Below the pieces are notes generated by a model. That model had not been told where the DNA came from. It was given only the letters and a program-made list of their open reading frames with translations, and ran no database searches. DNA of 64,000 nucleotides, taken from positions 639,563 through 703,562 of the forward strand of contig NZ_JAHKSH010000002.1 of the NCBI RefSeq assembly GCF_019720895.1, written 5' to 3'. This DNA comes from Microbacterium salitolerans. Its GTDB lineage: Bacteria; Actinomycetota; Actinomycetes; Actinomycetales; Microbacteriaceae. How positions within the stretch are numbered: the stretch's first letter is position 1; the number at the start of each line of letters is the position of its first letter. Shown piece by piece: positions 44,949 to 54,039 of this stretch. The position numbers and the translations under genes were made by a program.

Positions 44949-46556
44949 CTACTCGCTCGCGGAGCCCTTCTCATCGGGAGCGAGCTCGGCACGCAGTCGC
45001 CTCAGGCGGTCGAGCGCCCCGCCTGCAACTGCGAGGCCGAGAATCGGGATCCACAGGAGGAAGGCGCGGAGCTGCTCCCCCATCGCGATCGCAGGCGTCG
45101 TGCCGTCCCTCAGCTCGACGTCGGCGATCATCGCCCCGGGTTCGTCCGCCGGGATCTGCTGAAGGGTCTCACCGTCAGGTGCGATCACCTGACTCGTGCC
45201 GACCGTCGAGATGTTGACGACGCTGCGGCCCGTCTCGATCGCCCTCATACGCGCGACGGCGAGCTGCTGCAGGTTCTCGTCGGTGCCGCGGAAGTCGGCG
45301 TTGTTCGTCTGGAACATCAGCACCTGCGCGCCGTCGTCGACGCCCTCGGCGATGAGGTCGTCGAACAGCACGTCGAAGCAGATCGCGAGCCCGATGCGCA
45401 CATCATCGACGTCGACCACGGGCGCGTCGGCTCCTGGCTCGTACTCCCGCTGGATCATCCCGATGAGCGAGGGCACGATCGCCTCGTACAGCTCGCGCTG
45501 CGGCACGTACTCGCCGAACGGCACGGGGTAGCGCTTGGAGTGCGTCTGCGTGACGCCCTCCTCTTCCCAGAGCATCGAGCGGTTGTAGACGAGGGAGCCG
45601 TCGGAGACCGCGGCGTTCATGAGGATGGGGGCGTCGTACGTCGCGACCGCACGATCGAGTGCCTCTGCCGCGATCGGATCGGCGAGAGGATCCGCGTCGA
45701 CGCCGCCTTCGGGCCACACGACGACGTCGACGTCCTCACCGACGACCGTCTCCGATGCCGCGAGCTGCGCCTGGAGCACCTCGTAGGGCTCTCGCTGATC
45801 GAGGTACGCGGCGGGCCCGTCGCCCTGAACGGCGCCGACGCGGATCGTGCCGGCCGCCTCCGTCGGGAACTGCGGAACGACGACGAGGACGGCGAGAAGG
45901 CCCGCCGGTGCGACGAGCGCCCAGACCGCCCGCACGCGACGCCCGCGCACAAGGAGTCTGACGCCCTCCACGACGAGAGCGACGACGAGCACCATCGCGA
46001 AGGTGAGACCCGCGACGCCGACCCACGACGCGACGGGCGCGAGCGGGCTCTCGGCCTGGGACATGCCGATGCGGCCCCAGGGAAACCCTCCGTACGGCCA
46101 CGCCCCCATGATCAGCTCTCGCGCTGTCCACAGGCCCGCCACGAGCGCGCCGGTGGCCGGGAGGTACCAGCGTGCACGCGGAAGCACCTGCGGGACCCAG
46201 CGATACGCCAGCGCGATCGGGATCGCGCCGAGCCCCATGAAGAGCGTCTGAACGGACGCGAGCGCGACCCACGGGACCCATCGCAGCGGATCATCGCCGA
46301 GGAACTGCGCCGCCCAATCGATGTGCGGGAAGTAGAAGGCCGCCCCGAAGAGGGATCCGAGGAGGAGAGCCCCTCCCGCTCGCCGCCCGATCAGCGACAC
46401 GAGCGACAGCGCCGTCGCCAGGAACGCGAGCGGCCAGATGCCGAGTGCGGGGAACGAGGCATCGAGGAGCAAGCCCCCGCACACCGCTGCGACTGCGGCG
46501 AGCCACAGCGACAGAACGGGACGTTCGCCCGGCGAGCTCGTCTGCGCGGACCGCAT
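44949..46556 (-). CDS. lnt: Apolipoprotein N-acyltransferase
   Basis: 535 residues. Six to seven membrane helices (about 14-215) precede a periplasmic-side nitrilase domain with the catalytic triad Glu283 (VVWPEGG), Lys341 (HSKRYPVPFGEYVP) and Cys393 (AICFDV). A last helix lies near 505-525. It adds the third acyl chain to bacterial lipoproteins, such as the iron-binding lipoprotein encoded at 48 kb. It starts 10 bp after rimM, where trmD would usually be found, and is followed by the 58-residue gene. Confidence 0.94.
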   Translation of the reverse strand: MRSAQTSSPGERPVLSLWLAAVAAVCGGLLLDASFPALGIWPLAFLATALSLVSLIGRRAGGALLLGSLFGAAFYFPHIDWAAQFLGDDPLRWVPWVALASVQTLFMGLGAIPIALAYRWVPQVLPRARWYLPATGALVAGLWTARELIMGAWPYGGFPWGRIGMSQAESPLAPVASWVGVAGLTFAMVLVVALVVEGVRLLVRGRRVRAVWALVAPAGLLAVLVVVPQFPTEAAGTIRVGAVQGDGPAAYLDQREPYEVLQAQLAASETVVGEDVDVVVWPEGGVDADPLADPIAAEALDRAVATYDAPILMNAAVSDGSLVYNRSMLWEEEGVTQTHSKRYPVPFGEYVPQRELYEAIVPSLIGMIQREYEPGADAPVVDVDDVRIGLAICFDVLFDDLIAEGVDDGAQVLMFQTNNADFRGTDENLQQLAVARMRAIETGRSVVNISTVGTSQVIAPDGETLQQIPADEPGAMIADVELRDGTTPAIAMGEQLRAFLLWIPILGLAVAGGALDRLRRLRAELAPDEKGSASE

Positions 46557-46566
46557 GGAGCCGGTG

Positions 46567-47124
46567 CTACTGCTCGTCGTCGGCGAGCTCTTCGAAGAGC
46601 CCCGGCGGCGGTGTGAGCACCACGCGACCGCGACCGAGGTCGACCTCGGGGACGATGGCCGCGACGAACGGCACCATCACCTCGTGGTCGTCCACCGACA
46701 CGATGAGCAGGTCCTGGGAGGGGAGGTGGTCGACGCGGGAGACGCGTCCGATGACCTCGTCTCCGCGGACCGCGTCGAGACCGACGAGCTGGTGGTCATA
46801 CCAGGCATCGGGCTCAGTCGAGGCCGTGTCCTCGTGATCGACCCAGAGAATCGCGCGCGCGAGCGTCTCCGCCTCGTTGCGGTCGTCGACGCCTTCGAAG
46901 AAGATGACGGGGCTGGCGTTCATCCAGCGGAACTCGCGGACTGTGACGGTCTCCCGGTGCCACTTGGAGTGCTCCGGCACCTGGAGCGTGAACGTCGCTC
47001 CCGGGACGAGCCGACCGTCGGGGTCGTCGGTGTAGAGCTCGAGCTTCAACGCGCCCTTCAGCCCGTGTGCCTTGAGCACACGGCCGACGCGGAGCTGGTT
47101 CTTGGGGGTCTTCGCAGCCGACAT
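46567..47124 (-). CDS. rimM: Ribosome maturation factor RimM
   Basis: 185 residues. The N-terminal RimM domain has LRVGRVLKAHGLKGALKLELYTDDP; the C-terminal PRC-barrel has WYDHQLVGLDAV and EVMVPFVAAIVPEVDLGRGRVVLTPPPGL. RimM helps 30S subunit maturation through S19. Its start overlaps the khpA stop by one base, giving a tightly packed rpsP-khpA-rimM run. Confidence 0.95.
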   Translation of the reverse strand: MSAAKTPKNQLRVGRVLKAHGLKGALKLELYTDDPDGRLVPGATFTLQVPEHSKWHRETVTVREFRWMNASPVIFFEGVDDRNEAETLARAILWVDHEDTASTEPDAWYDHQLVGLDAVRGDEVIGRVSRVDHLPSQDLLIVSVDDHEVMVPFVAAIVPEVDLGRGRVVLTPPPGLFEELADDEQ

Positions 47125-47354
47125 CAGTCGTCAGCCACGTCGACGCGCACACGCCGACCGTCGGCGAGAGCCGAGATGAGCGTCCGCAGTGCCTTGGCGG
47201 TCCGGCCGCCGCGCCCGATCACACGACCGCGATCCTCGGCGGCGACGTGCACTTCCAGCACATCCCCCCGCGAGGAGGCGGACTCGTCGACGCGCACATC
47301 ATCGGGGTGATCGACGATGCCTTTGACGATGTGTTCGAGCGCGGCAGCCAGCAC
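47124..47354 (-). CDS. khpA: KH-domain RNA-binding protein KhpA
   Basis: 76 residues, GTG start. A single KH fold with the RNA-binding loop GRVIGRGGRTAKALRTLI. KhpA-type proteins bind RNA and, with KhpB, influence cell division in other Gram-positives. It lies 8 bp after rpsP and overlaps rimM by one base, the usual actinobacterial arrangement. Confidence 0.95.
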   Translation of the reverse strand: MLAAALEHIVKGIVDHPDDVRVDESASSRGDVLEVHVAAEDRGRVIGRGGRTAKALRTLISALADGRRVRVDVADD

Positions 47355-47362
47355 GATGTGTC

Positions 47363-47773
47363 TTACTCCGCCGACTCGGCGGGAGCGTCCGCCGCGGGAG
47401 CCGACTCAGCCGGGGCCTTCTTCTCGGCCTTGGGCTGGACGACCGACTTCTTCGAGGAGTTCGCCTCGTAGGGCTTCTTCTCCTCGGCGACCTTGAGCGT
47501 GCTCTTGGCGTCGGGGTCGCCCTTGAACTTGCCCCAGTCGCCCGTGATCTTGAGGATCGCGGCGACCTGCTCGGTCGGCTGCGCGCCGACGGACAGCCAG
47601 TACTGCGCGCGCTCGGAGTCGACCTCGATGAACGAGGGCTCCTCGGTGGGGTGGTACTTGCCGATCTCCTCGACCACGCGACCATCGCGCTTGGTGCGCG
47701 AGTCGGCGACGACGATGCGGTAGTAGGGTGCGCGGATCTTGCCCATGCGCTTCAGACGGATCTTGACAGCCAC
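47363..47773 (-). CDS. rpsP: Small ribosomal subunit protein bS16
   Basis: 136 residues from GTG 47773. The conserved bS16 part (about 1-80) reads [24 protein letters not shown] and so on. The C-terminal 55 residues are an extra Ala/Glu/Lys/Pro tail, common in actinobacterial S16. It heads the rpsP-khpA-rimM-lnt operon. A TTGGAC/TATCTG promoter lies about 100 bp upstream. Confidence 0.96.
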   Translation of the reverse strand: MAVKIRLKRMGKIRAPYYRIVVADSRTKRDGRVVEEIGKYHPTEEPSFIEVDSERAQYWLSVGAQPTEQVAAILKITGDWGKFKGDPDAKSTLKVAEEKKPYEANSSKKSVVQPKAEKKAPAESAPAADAPAESAE

Positions 47774-47868
47774 GATTCTCCTGTGGATTGGAAGAGTGAA
47801 CGAACCAGTCGCCCTGCGCGTGGGGTGATGCACGCCGGCGGAAGCTCAATAGGGGTGGCCCGCGGCGT

Positions 47869-47896
47869 CAGATAGAGGGTCGAACGCGCGGTCCAA
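47869..47896 (-). promoter_or_regulatory. rpsP operon promoter
   Basis: On the minus strand TTGGAC (47896-47891), 16 bp, TATCTG (47874-47869). This is one of the best sigma-A-type matches in the window. It leaves a leader of roughly 90 bases before the rpsP GTG. Confidence 0.6.
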
Positions 47897-47978
47897 CGTC
47901 CCATTCTGCCAGATGCCGCACGTGTTCGCGAACACGTCGCACCGCTCGCGCGGCCTCGCATGACACTCGCAGTTTGCA

Positions 47979-48009
47979 TATACTCGGCAATTAGGTGAGC
48001 CTTACCTGA
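47979..48009 (+). promoter_or_regulatory. -10 box and DtxR/IdeR iron box of the siderophore operon
   Basis: TATACT (47979-47984) is followed 6 bp later by TTAGGTGAGCCTTACCTGA (47991-48009), a near-palindrome that matches the 19-bp actinobacterial iron-box consensus TTAGGTTAGGCTAACCTAA at most positions. It covers the expected +1, so the iron-bound DtxR-type repressor would shut the operon when iron is plentiful. Confidence 0.82.
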
Positions 48010-48080
48010 GTGAGGTCACCCTGACCTCCGCCGGATCCTGCCCGAGGATCCCCCTCCCCCTCATGGAAACGAGGTAGCTC

Positions 48081-49091
48081 GTGCACCTGCATCGTGTCTT
48101 CGCCGTCGGCATCTCCGGCGTCGCCGCCCTCTCGCTCGCCGCGTGCTCATCCGGCTCGAGCGACGGCGCCCCACCCGCGGACGAGACGATCACGGTCGAG
48201 CACGCCCTCGGCACCAGCGAGGTTCCCGCGCACCCCGAGCGGGTCGCGGCGATCGGCTGGGGCAATCACGACACCGCGCTGGCGCTCGGCATCGCCCCCG
48301 TCGGCGTCGACGACCAGACCTGGTCGATGGACGGCAGCGACGGCCTCGGGATCTACGAGTGGTCACTCGACGCGTACGACGAGCTCGGCGCTGAGGAGCC
48401 CGTCGTCTACGATACGACGGACGGCGTCGACTTCGAGGCGATCGCCGACAGCGCGCCGGACGTGATCATCGCCGCGCAGTCCGGTCTCGGCGAGGAGGAC
48501 TACGCGACGCTGAGCGAGATCGCCCCGGTCGTCGCCCACCCCGACGTGCCCTGGTACACCTCGTGGCGGGACTCGATCCTGCTCAACTCCCAGGCGCTCG
48601 GGAAGGCGGAGGACGGCGAACAGCTCGTGGCAGACATCGAGCAGCAGATCTCCGATGCGACCGCCGATGCGACCGCGATCGACGGCAAGACCGCCGCGTT
48701 CTTCTCCTTCACGCCGTCCGACCTCTCGACCGGGTCGATCTACGCCGAGGGCGACTCGCGCTCCGGGCTCCTGAGCGACCTGGGCTTCTCTGTTCCCGAG
48801 GCCGCGGTCGAGGCCGCCGAGAGCGGCACCTTCTACGCCGACATCGCCGCGGAGAACGCCGATCAGCTGTCCGACGTCGACGTCATCGTGTCGTACGGCG
48901 ACGACACGCTCATCGAGGCGCTGCAGAACGACCCGCTGTGGAGCACCGTCCCTGCTGTCGAGAAGGGGGCGATCGTCACCGTCGGTGCCGGCAGCCCGCT
49001 GAGCGGTGCGGTGAGCCCGAGCGCGCTGTCCATCCCGTGGGTGCTGGACGAGTACGTCGCGCTCCTGAACGACGCCGCATCGGCCGAGTGA
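48081..49091 (+). CDS. Iron-siderophore ABC transporter substrate-binding lipoprotein
   Basis: 336 residues, GTG start. A lipoprotein signal peptide ends in LSLAAC with the lipidated Cys22. The mature part has the FecB/FhuD-type two-lobed fold with HPERVAAIGWG, PDVIIAAQSG, and a late TVGAGSPLSG. It captures ferric siderophores outside the membrane and passes them to the two permeases. The stop overlaps the first permease start by GTGA, so translation is coupled. It is preceded by an iron box. Confidence 0.93.
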   Translation: MHLHRVFAVGISGVAALSLAACSSGSSDGAPPADETITVEHALGTSEVPAHPERVAAIGWGNHDTALALGIAPVGVDDQTWSMDGSDGLGIYEWSLDAYDELGAEEPVVYDTTDGVDFEAIADSAPDVIIAAQSGLGEEDYATLSEIAPVVAHPDVPWYTSWRDSILLNSQALGKAEDGEQLVADIEQQISDATADATAIDGKTAAFFSFTPSDLSTGSIYAEGDSRSGLLSDLGFSVPEAAVEAAESGTFYADIAAENADQLSDVDVIVSYGDDTLIEALQNDPLWSTVPAVEKGAIVTVGAGSPLSGAVSPSALSIPWVLDEYVALLNDAASAE

Positions 49092-50140
49092 CCACGACCG
49101 CCGTCCGCCTCGACGCCCCCGCTCCACAGGCGGGGGCGTCGAGGCGCGCCCTTCTGCTGGCAGGCGGCGTCGCGGCGGTCGCAGCGGCAGTGCTCATTTC
49201 GCTCGCGTTCGGCTCGAGGACGGTCGGGATCGATGAGATCGTCGACGGCCTCGCCACGTGGCTGCGCGGCGAGGTCCCGGCGGATATCGGCGCCATCTCC
49301 GTGCAGGAGAGGATCCCGCGTACGGTCCTCGCGGTCGTCGCCGGTGCGGCGCTCGCCCTGTCGGGCGCCGTCATGCAGGCGGTCACGCGGAACCCCATCG
49401 CCGACCCCGGGATCCTCGGCGTCAACACGGGCGCCGCATTGTTCGTCGTGTGCGGCATGGCGTTCTTCGGCATGTCGTCGACGTTCGAGTTCCTCGGGCT
49501 GGCTCTCGTCGGCAGCGCTCTCGCCGCGGTCTTCGTATACATGGTCGGATCCGTCGGGGCCGGCGGCGCGACGCCGATCAAGCTCGCGCTCGCCGGGGCC
49601 GCGACGACCGCCGCTCTCTCCTCTCTCGTGAGCGCCGTCCTTCTCCCGCGCGCGCAGGCGATGACAGAGTTCCGGTTCTGGCAGGTCGGCGGCGTAGGCG
49701 GCGCGACGTGGGAGTCCATGGCGCTCGTCGTCCCCCTGATCGCGGTCGCGGCGCTCGCAGTGTTCGTCCTCGGGCCGGGGCTCAATGCGCTCGCTCTCGG
49801 CGACGACGTCGCCGTCGGACTCGGCGTGCGCGTCGGGCGCACGCGCGCCCTCGCTGCGGTCGCGGGCGTGGTCCTGTGCGCAGCCGTCACGGCCGTCGCC
49901 GGCCCGATCGCCTTCGTGGGCCTCATGGTCCCGCACATCGTGCGCCTGCTGTCCGGCCCGGATCAGCGCTGGCTCCTGCCGTTCTCCGCGGTGGGAGGAG
50001 CGATTCTGCTCACGCTCGCCGACACGCTCGGCCGCGTGGTCGGCTCCCCCGGCGAAGTCGAGGCCGGAATCGTGACGGCGTTCCTCGGCGCCCCCGTTCT
50101 CGTGCTGATCGCGCGCCGCACCCGTATGAAGGCGCTCTGA
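49088..50140 (+). CDS. FecCD family iron-siderophore permease 1
   Basis: 350 residues from GTG 49088, overlapping the binding-protein stop. About nine to ten helices; typical FecCD/BtuC segments are RIPRTVLAVVAGAALALSGAVMQAVTRNPIADPGILGVNTGAAL and GPIAFVGLMVPHIVRLLSGPDQR. It forms the channel with permease 2. ATG of the next gene overlaps its TGA by one base. Confidence 0.94.
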   Translation: MTTTAVRLDAPAPQAGASRRALLLAGGVAAVAAAVLISLAFGSRTVGIDEIVDGLATWLRGEVPADIGAISVQERIPRTVLAVVAGAALALSGAVMQAVTRNPIADPGILGVNTGAALFVVCGMAFFGMSSTFEFLGLALVGSALAAVFVYMVGSVGAGGATPIKLALAGAATTAALSSLVSAVLLPRAQAMTEFRFWQVGGVGGATWESMALVVPLIAVAALAVFVLGPGLNALALGDDVAVGLGVRVGRTRALAAVAGVVLCAAVTAVAGPIAFVGLMVPHIVRLLSGPDQRWLLPFSAVGGAILLTLADTLGRVVGSPGEVEAGIVTAFLGAPVLVLIARRTRMKAL

Positions 50141-51198
50141 TGTCCGTGCTCACGCAGACCGTCGGAGCGACGCTCGACCTCCCCGACATCGGCACCGGCC
50201 GCCGCCGCCGCGCGCGCCGCCGCCTCGTCGGCATCTCGGCGCTGTCCGTGCTCGTCATCGGGCTCGGCTTCGGGATGCTCATGCTCGGCCAGACGATCTA
50301 CCCGGTCGCCGACGTCGTCGCCGTCCTCTTCGGCCACGACGTCCCGGGAGCCTCGTTCACCGTCGGCACGCTCAGGATCCCACGCGCCGTCACCGGCGTT
50401 CTCGCGGGGGTCGCCTTCGGAATCGCGGGATCGACGTTCCAGACGATGCTTCGCAATCCGCTGGCCAGCCCCGACGTCATCGGCATCACGTCCGGTGCGA
50501 GCGCCGCAGCCGTCCTCTCCCTCGTCGTCCTCCACCTGTCGAGCGGCCTGACGACGCTGTTCGCGCTGGTCGTCGGCATCGCGACCGCGGCGGCCATCTA
50601 CCTTGCCGCGCGCGGAGGCGAGGCGACGGGCGGGCGCCTGATCCTCATCGGCATCGGCATCGGCGCGATGCTCGACTCCGTCGTCGCGTTCCTCATCCAA
50701 CGCGCGGCCGAATGGGACGTTCCGGCCGCGATGCGCTGGCTGACAGGCAGCTTGAACGGCTCTCGCATGGAGGATCTGCCTCCCCTCGTCGGCGCGGTCG
50801 TCGTGCTCGTGCCGGTGGTCCTCGTGCTCTCGCGGAGCCTCAGCGCACTCGAACTCGGCGACGCCTCCGCGACCGCCCTCGGCGTCCGCGTCGATCGCAC
50901 GCGCGTGCTCCTCATCGTGTCCGCGGTCGCGCTCGCCTGCGTCGCCACCGCGACGACGGGGCCCATCGCGTTCGTCGCCTTCCTGGCAGGACCCATCGCG
51001 CAGCGCATCGTCGGCGCCGGCTCCTCGCTCGTGATCCCTTCCGCGCTCGTGGGCGCCTGTCTCGTGCTCGCCGCGGACCTGCTCGGTCAGTTCGCCTTCG
51101 ATACGCGCTTCCCCGTCGGCGTCATCACGGGGATCCTCGGCGCGCCCTACCTCCTGTTTCTCCTGTTCCGCATGAATCGTCTCGGAGGATCCTCGTGA
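50140..51198 (+). CDS. FecCD family iron-siderophore permease 2
   Basis: 352 residues from ATG 50140 (TGATG overlap). An arginine-rich cytosolic N-terminus (RRRRARRRL) precedes about nine helices with RIPRAVTGVLAGVAFGIAGSTFQTMLRNPLASPDVIGITSGASAA and GPIAFVAFLAGPIAQRI. It is the second half of the transport channel. It ends with GTGA overlap into the ATPase gene. Confidence 0.94.
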   Translation: MSVLTQTVGATLDLPDIGTGRRRRARRRLVGISALSVLVIGLGFGMLMLGQTIYPVADVVAVLFGHDVPGASFTVGTLRIPRAVTGVLAGVAFGIAGSTFQTMLRNPLASPDVIGITSGASAAAVLSLVVLHLSSGLTTLFALVVGIATAAAIYLAARGGEATGGRLILIGIGIGAMLDSVVAFLIQRAAEWDVPAAMRWLTGSLNGSRMEDLPPLVGAVVVLVPVVLVLSRSLSALELGDASATALGVRVDRTRVLLIVSAVALACVATATTGPIAFVAFLAGPIAQRIVGAGSSLVIPSALVGACLVLAADLLGQFAFDTRFPVGVITGILGAPYLLFLLFRMNRLGGSS

Positions 51199-52034
51199 CC
51201 GTTCACCACTCCCTCGAAGCACAGGCGCTCTCGGCCGGCTACGGCGCACGCACCATCGTCGACGCGATCGACCTCGCGCTGCCCCCCGGCCGGATCAGCG
51301 TGATCGTGGGCGCGAACGCGTGCGGCAAGTCGACCCTCCTGAAGACGTTCGCTCGCCTGCTCGCCCCCGCATCGGGCGCCGTCCTCCTCGACGGCGCGCG
51401 AATCGACCGCACGCCCACGAAGCGACTCGCGCAGACGCTCGGCCTGCTCCCGCAGATGCCCGTCGCCCCCGAGGGCATCGTCGTCGCGGACCTCGTCGGG
51501 CGCGGACGGCACCCGCACCAGAAGCTCTTCCGCGCGTGGACCGCGGACGATGAGCGCGCTGTCGCGGAGGCGCTCGCGGTGACGGGCACCACAGATCTCG
51601 CCGACCGCGCCGTCGATGAGCTGTCCGGGGGCCAGCGCCAGCGCGTCTGGATCGCGATGGCGCTCGCCCAGGAGACCGAGCTGCTGCTGCTCGACGAGCC
51701 GACGACGTATCTCGACCTCGCGCATCAGGTCGAGGTGCTCGATCTGATCACCGACCTCAATCGCAAACGCGGGACGACGATCGCGATGGTCCTGCACGAC
51801 ATCAACCTCGCGGCACGCTATGCCGATCATCTCTTCGCCCTGCGGGGCGGGGAGCTCGTCGCGAGCGGCGCGCCGAGCGACGTCGTGACGGCCGAACTCA
51901 TGAGCGACGTGTTCGGACTCGACAGCACCGTGATCCCGGATCCGGTATCCGGCACGCCGCTCATCATCCCGCGCGGACGACACCACGTGCGCGCCACCGC
52001 CCCGAACGTCCCCCTGACAGGAGTCTCCGCATGA
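51195..52034 (+). CDS. Iron-siderophore ABC transporter ATP-binding protein
   Basis: 279 residues from GTG 51195. Walker A is GANACGKSTLLK, the signature LSGGQRQR, Walker B LLLLDEPTTYLD, and the H-loop VLHDINLA. It is the FecE/FepC-type ATPase energising siderophore import. GTGA overlap upstream and ATGA overlap downstream place it in one tightly packed operon. Confidence 0.95.
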   Translation: MTVHHSLEAQALSAGYGARTIVDAIDLALPPGRISVIVGANACGKSTLLKTFARLLAPASGAVLLDGARIDRTPTKRLAQTLGLLPQMPVAPEGIVVADLVGRGRHPHQKLFRAWTADDERAVAEALAVTGTTDLADRAVDELSGGQRQRVWIAMALAQETELLLLDEPTTYLDLAHQVEVLDLITDLNRKRGTTIAMVLHDINLAARYADHLFALRGGELVASGAPSDVVTAELMSDVFGLDSTVIPDPVSGTPLIIPRGRHHVRATAPNVPLTGVSA

Positions 52035-52957
52035 GCACGACCGCCCTCGCGACCGACACGCGGCCGATGCGGTTCTTCCGCGTGCGAGTCACGCGGATCC
52101 AGGACCTGACGCCCAGCTTCCGCCGATTCACCTTCAGCGGCGGGGACCTGCACGAGTACGGCGATCCCGGGTTCGACCAGCGCGTCAAGGTCGTCTTCCC
52201 GACCGACCGTCTGACGATCGACGATATGCCGACGGGTGACGACTGGTACACGGATTGGCGCGGGCTCCCCGACGGCGCACGTCCGCCGTTCCGCACCTAC
52301 ACGACGCGCGCGGTGCGCCCCGAGGCGAACGAGATCGACATCGACATGGTCGCCCACGACGTGCAGGGACCGGCGTCCGCGTGGATCGACCGTGCAGGCG
52401 TCGGCGATGAGGTGCTCGTACTCGCACCCACGATCCACGCAGAGGGCGTGCCGCTCGGCGTGGACTTCGTGCCGCCGGCCGCGACCGAGGAGCTGCTGCT
52501 GGTCGGCGATGAGACGGCCGCCCCCGCGATCGCCGTCATCCTCGAGCAGCTGCCGCGCGAGGCGACGGGCATCGTCGTGCTCGAGGTGCCGGACGACCGG
52601 GACGCGGCCTACCTGCCCCCGCACCCCGGCTTCCGGGTCTACGCGGCCGGGCGCAGATCCGGTGAACGCCACGATCATCTCGTGCGCGTCGTCGAGGCGC
52701 ACGCGGGCGTGCTCTGCCCGGACGGGCGCGGGTCCGACGTCGAGGAGATCGATGTCGACCGCGACCTGCTCTGGGAGGTCCCCCGCACCGCCAAGGGCGG
52801 CGCCGCCCTCAAGAGCGCGCCGCTGTACGCCTGGATCGCCGGCGAGGCGAGCGTCGTCAAGACGCTGCGTCGACACCTCGTCCGCGATGTCGGCGTCGAC
52901 CGTCGCGCCGTCGCCTTCATGGGCTACTGGCGCCTCGGACGGGCCGAGAACAGCTGA
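52031..52957 (+). CDS. Siderophore-interacting protein (ferric reductase-like)
   Basis: 308 residues from ATG 52031, overlapping the ATPase stop. The SIP layout is visible: an FAD-binding domain with PPFRTYTTRA (the RTYT motif), then a reductase-like domain with LLLVGDETAAPAIAVILEQLP and a late AGEASVVKTLRRHLV plus GYWRLGRAE at the end. Such proteins reduce ferric siderophores to release iron in the cytosol. It completes the iron operon and converges on the SorC-type regulator gene with 6 bp between stops. Confidence 0.93.
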   Translation: MSTTALATDTRPMRFFRVRVTRIQDLTPSFRRFTFSGGDLHEYGDPGFDQRVKVVFPTDRLTIDDMPTGDDWYTDWRGLPDGARPPFRTYTTRAVRPEANEIDIDMVAHDVQGPASAWIDRAGVGDEVLVLAPTIHAEGVPLGVDFVPPAATEELLLVGDETAAPAIAVILEQLPREATGIVVLEVPDDRDAAYLPPHPGFRVYAAGRRSGERHDHLVRVVEAHAGVLCPDGRGSDVEEIDVDRDLLWEVPRTAKGGAALKSAPLYAWIAGEASVVKTLRRHLVRDVGVDRRAVAFMGYWRLGRAENS

Positions 52958-52963
52958 GGGACC

Positions 52964-53935
52964 TCACGTCGACGCCAGCGCCTCTGCGAGCGATTCGTCG
53001 AGCACGACGTCGGTGATGATCCCGGCCTCCAGGGCGGCGCGCACGCTCTGCAGCTTGTGCTGCCCCGCGGCCACGCACACCCGCCGCGGCACTCGGCGCA
53101 GGCGGTCCAGCGTCGGCCCGGTCGCGCGCGCGTTGAGTCGGACGTCGCGCCACGTCCCATCCCCGCGGAAGAACACCGTCGCGACGTCGCCGACGGCACG
53201 GTCCTCGGCGAGGCTGCGGTAGTCGTCGCGATCAAGGTAGGCCCCCACGTACACATGACTGGGCACATCGGATGATGGAGATCCGACGCTGAAGACGGCG
53301 ATGTCCATCCGCGCCTGCAGATTCAGCACCCGCTTCGTCATCCGCTCCCGCCACATCGCCTTGCGGGTCTCCGGGTCGTCGAAGAACGCGGGCACGGGGA
53401 ACTGCTGCACTTCCGCGCCGAAGGCCGTGCCGAAGCGCTGCAGGATCTCGCTCGAGTACTCCACGCCCGTCGTCTGAGTGTTCCCGGCGCCGTTGAGCTG
53501 CACGACGGTCGTATTGTGCGTCGCCTTCTGCGGAAGGTGCCTGCTCACGACGCTGAGCGTCGAGCCCCATGCCACACCCACGACCATGTTCGAGTCGACG
53601 AACTGCGCGACGACGTGCGAGGCGGTCCGTGCGACGCGGTCGAGTCGGTCGGCCTCGCTCACCCCCACCGGAACCGGAACGACGTGCGCGGTGATGCCGA
53701 ACCGACCGTGCAGCCGCGCTTCGAGTCCGCCGCCATGCGCGAGCGGCGAGCTGATCCGGATGTCCACGATGCCCGAGCTCCTCGCATAGCTGAGCAGCCT
53801 CGACACCGACGATCGCGACACGCGCATCTCACGTGCGATCGCCTCCATCGTCCTGTCCTGGAGGTAGTAAAGACGCGCCGCGGTGAGAGCGGACTCGACG
53901 CGCGGATCGCGCGGATTATGCGTCTCGCTGACCAT
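52964..53935 (-). CDS. SorC/DeoR-type sugar-binding transcriptional regulator
   Basis: 323 residues from ATG 53935, with GGAGGAAT upstream. The N-terminal helix-turn-helix (about 18-60) reads LYYLQDRTMEAIAREMRVSRSSVSRLLSYAR, followed by a SorC-type effector domain with VGVAWGSTLSVVS and a late RVCVAAGQHKLQSVRAALEAGIITDVVLDE. The ligand is probably a phosphorylated sugar or polyol. It is divergent from glpD1, with a perfect 14-bp palindrome between them, so it most likely controls the glycerol genes. Confidence 0.9.
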   Translation of the reverse strand: MVSETHNPRDPRVESALTAARLYYLQDRTMEAIAREMRVSRSSVSRLLSYARSSGIVDIRISSPLAHGGGLEARLHGRFGITAHVVPVPVGVSEADRLDRVARTASHVVAQFVDSNMVVGVAWGSTLSVVSRHLPQKATHNTTVVQLNGAGNTQTTGVEYSSEILQRFGTAFGAEVQQFPVPAFFDDPETRKAMWRERMTKRVLNLQARMDIAVFSVGSPSSDVPSHVYVGAYLDRDDYRSLAEDRAVGDVATVFFRGDGTWRDVRLNARATGPTLDRLRRVPRRVCVAAGQHKLQSVRAALEAGIITDVVLDESLAEALAST

Positions 53936-53961
53936 GATTCCTCCTGTCGCGCACCGCATCT

Positions 53962-53975
53962 GCACATATGTGCAC
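53962..53975. promoter_or_regulatory. Palindromic operator between the SorC-type regulator and glpD1
   Basis: TGCACATATGTGCA is a perfect 14-bp palindrome. Downstream, a weak TTTGTG (53989-53994) and TATACC (54010-54015) could be the glpD1 -35 and -10, 15 bp apart. The site is well placed to control both divergent genes. Confidence 0.6.
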
Positions 53976-54039
53976 ACGGTTTGCTCGTTTGTGTGGTCGG
54001 CGAGAAGGCTATACCGAGCTCCCCGAGAAAGGCACCCGC

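Larger units (their letters stand above)
47774..48080. other. Divergent promoter region between rpsP and the iron operon
   Basis: 307 bp with no supportable gene. It holds the rpsP promoter (47869-47896, minus) and the iron-operon -10 plus iron box (47979-48009, plus). No RNA gene or strong hairpin was recognised. Confidence 0.6.

Noticed and set aside
43281-46616. Plus-strand frame of about 1111 codons
   Set aside because: Antisense to glnA2, the 58-residue gene and lnt, all with recognised motifs.
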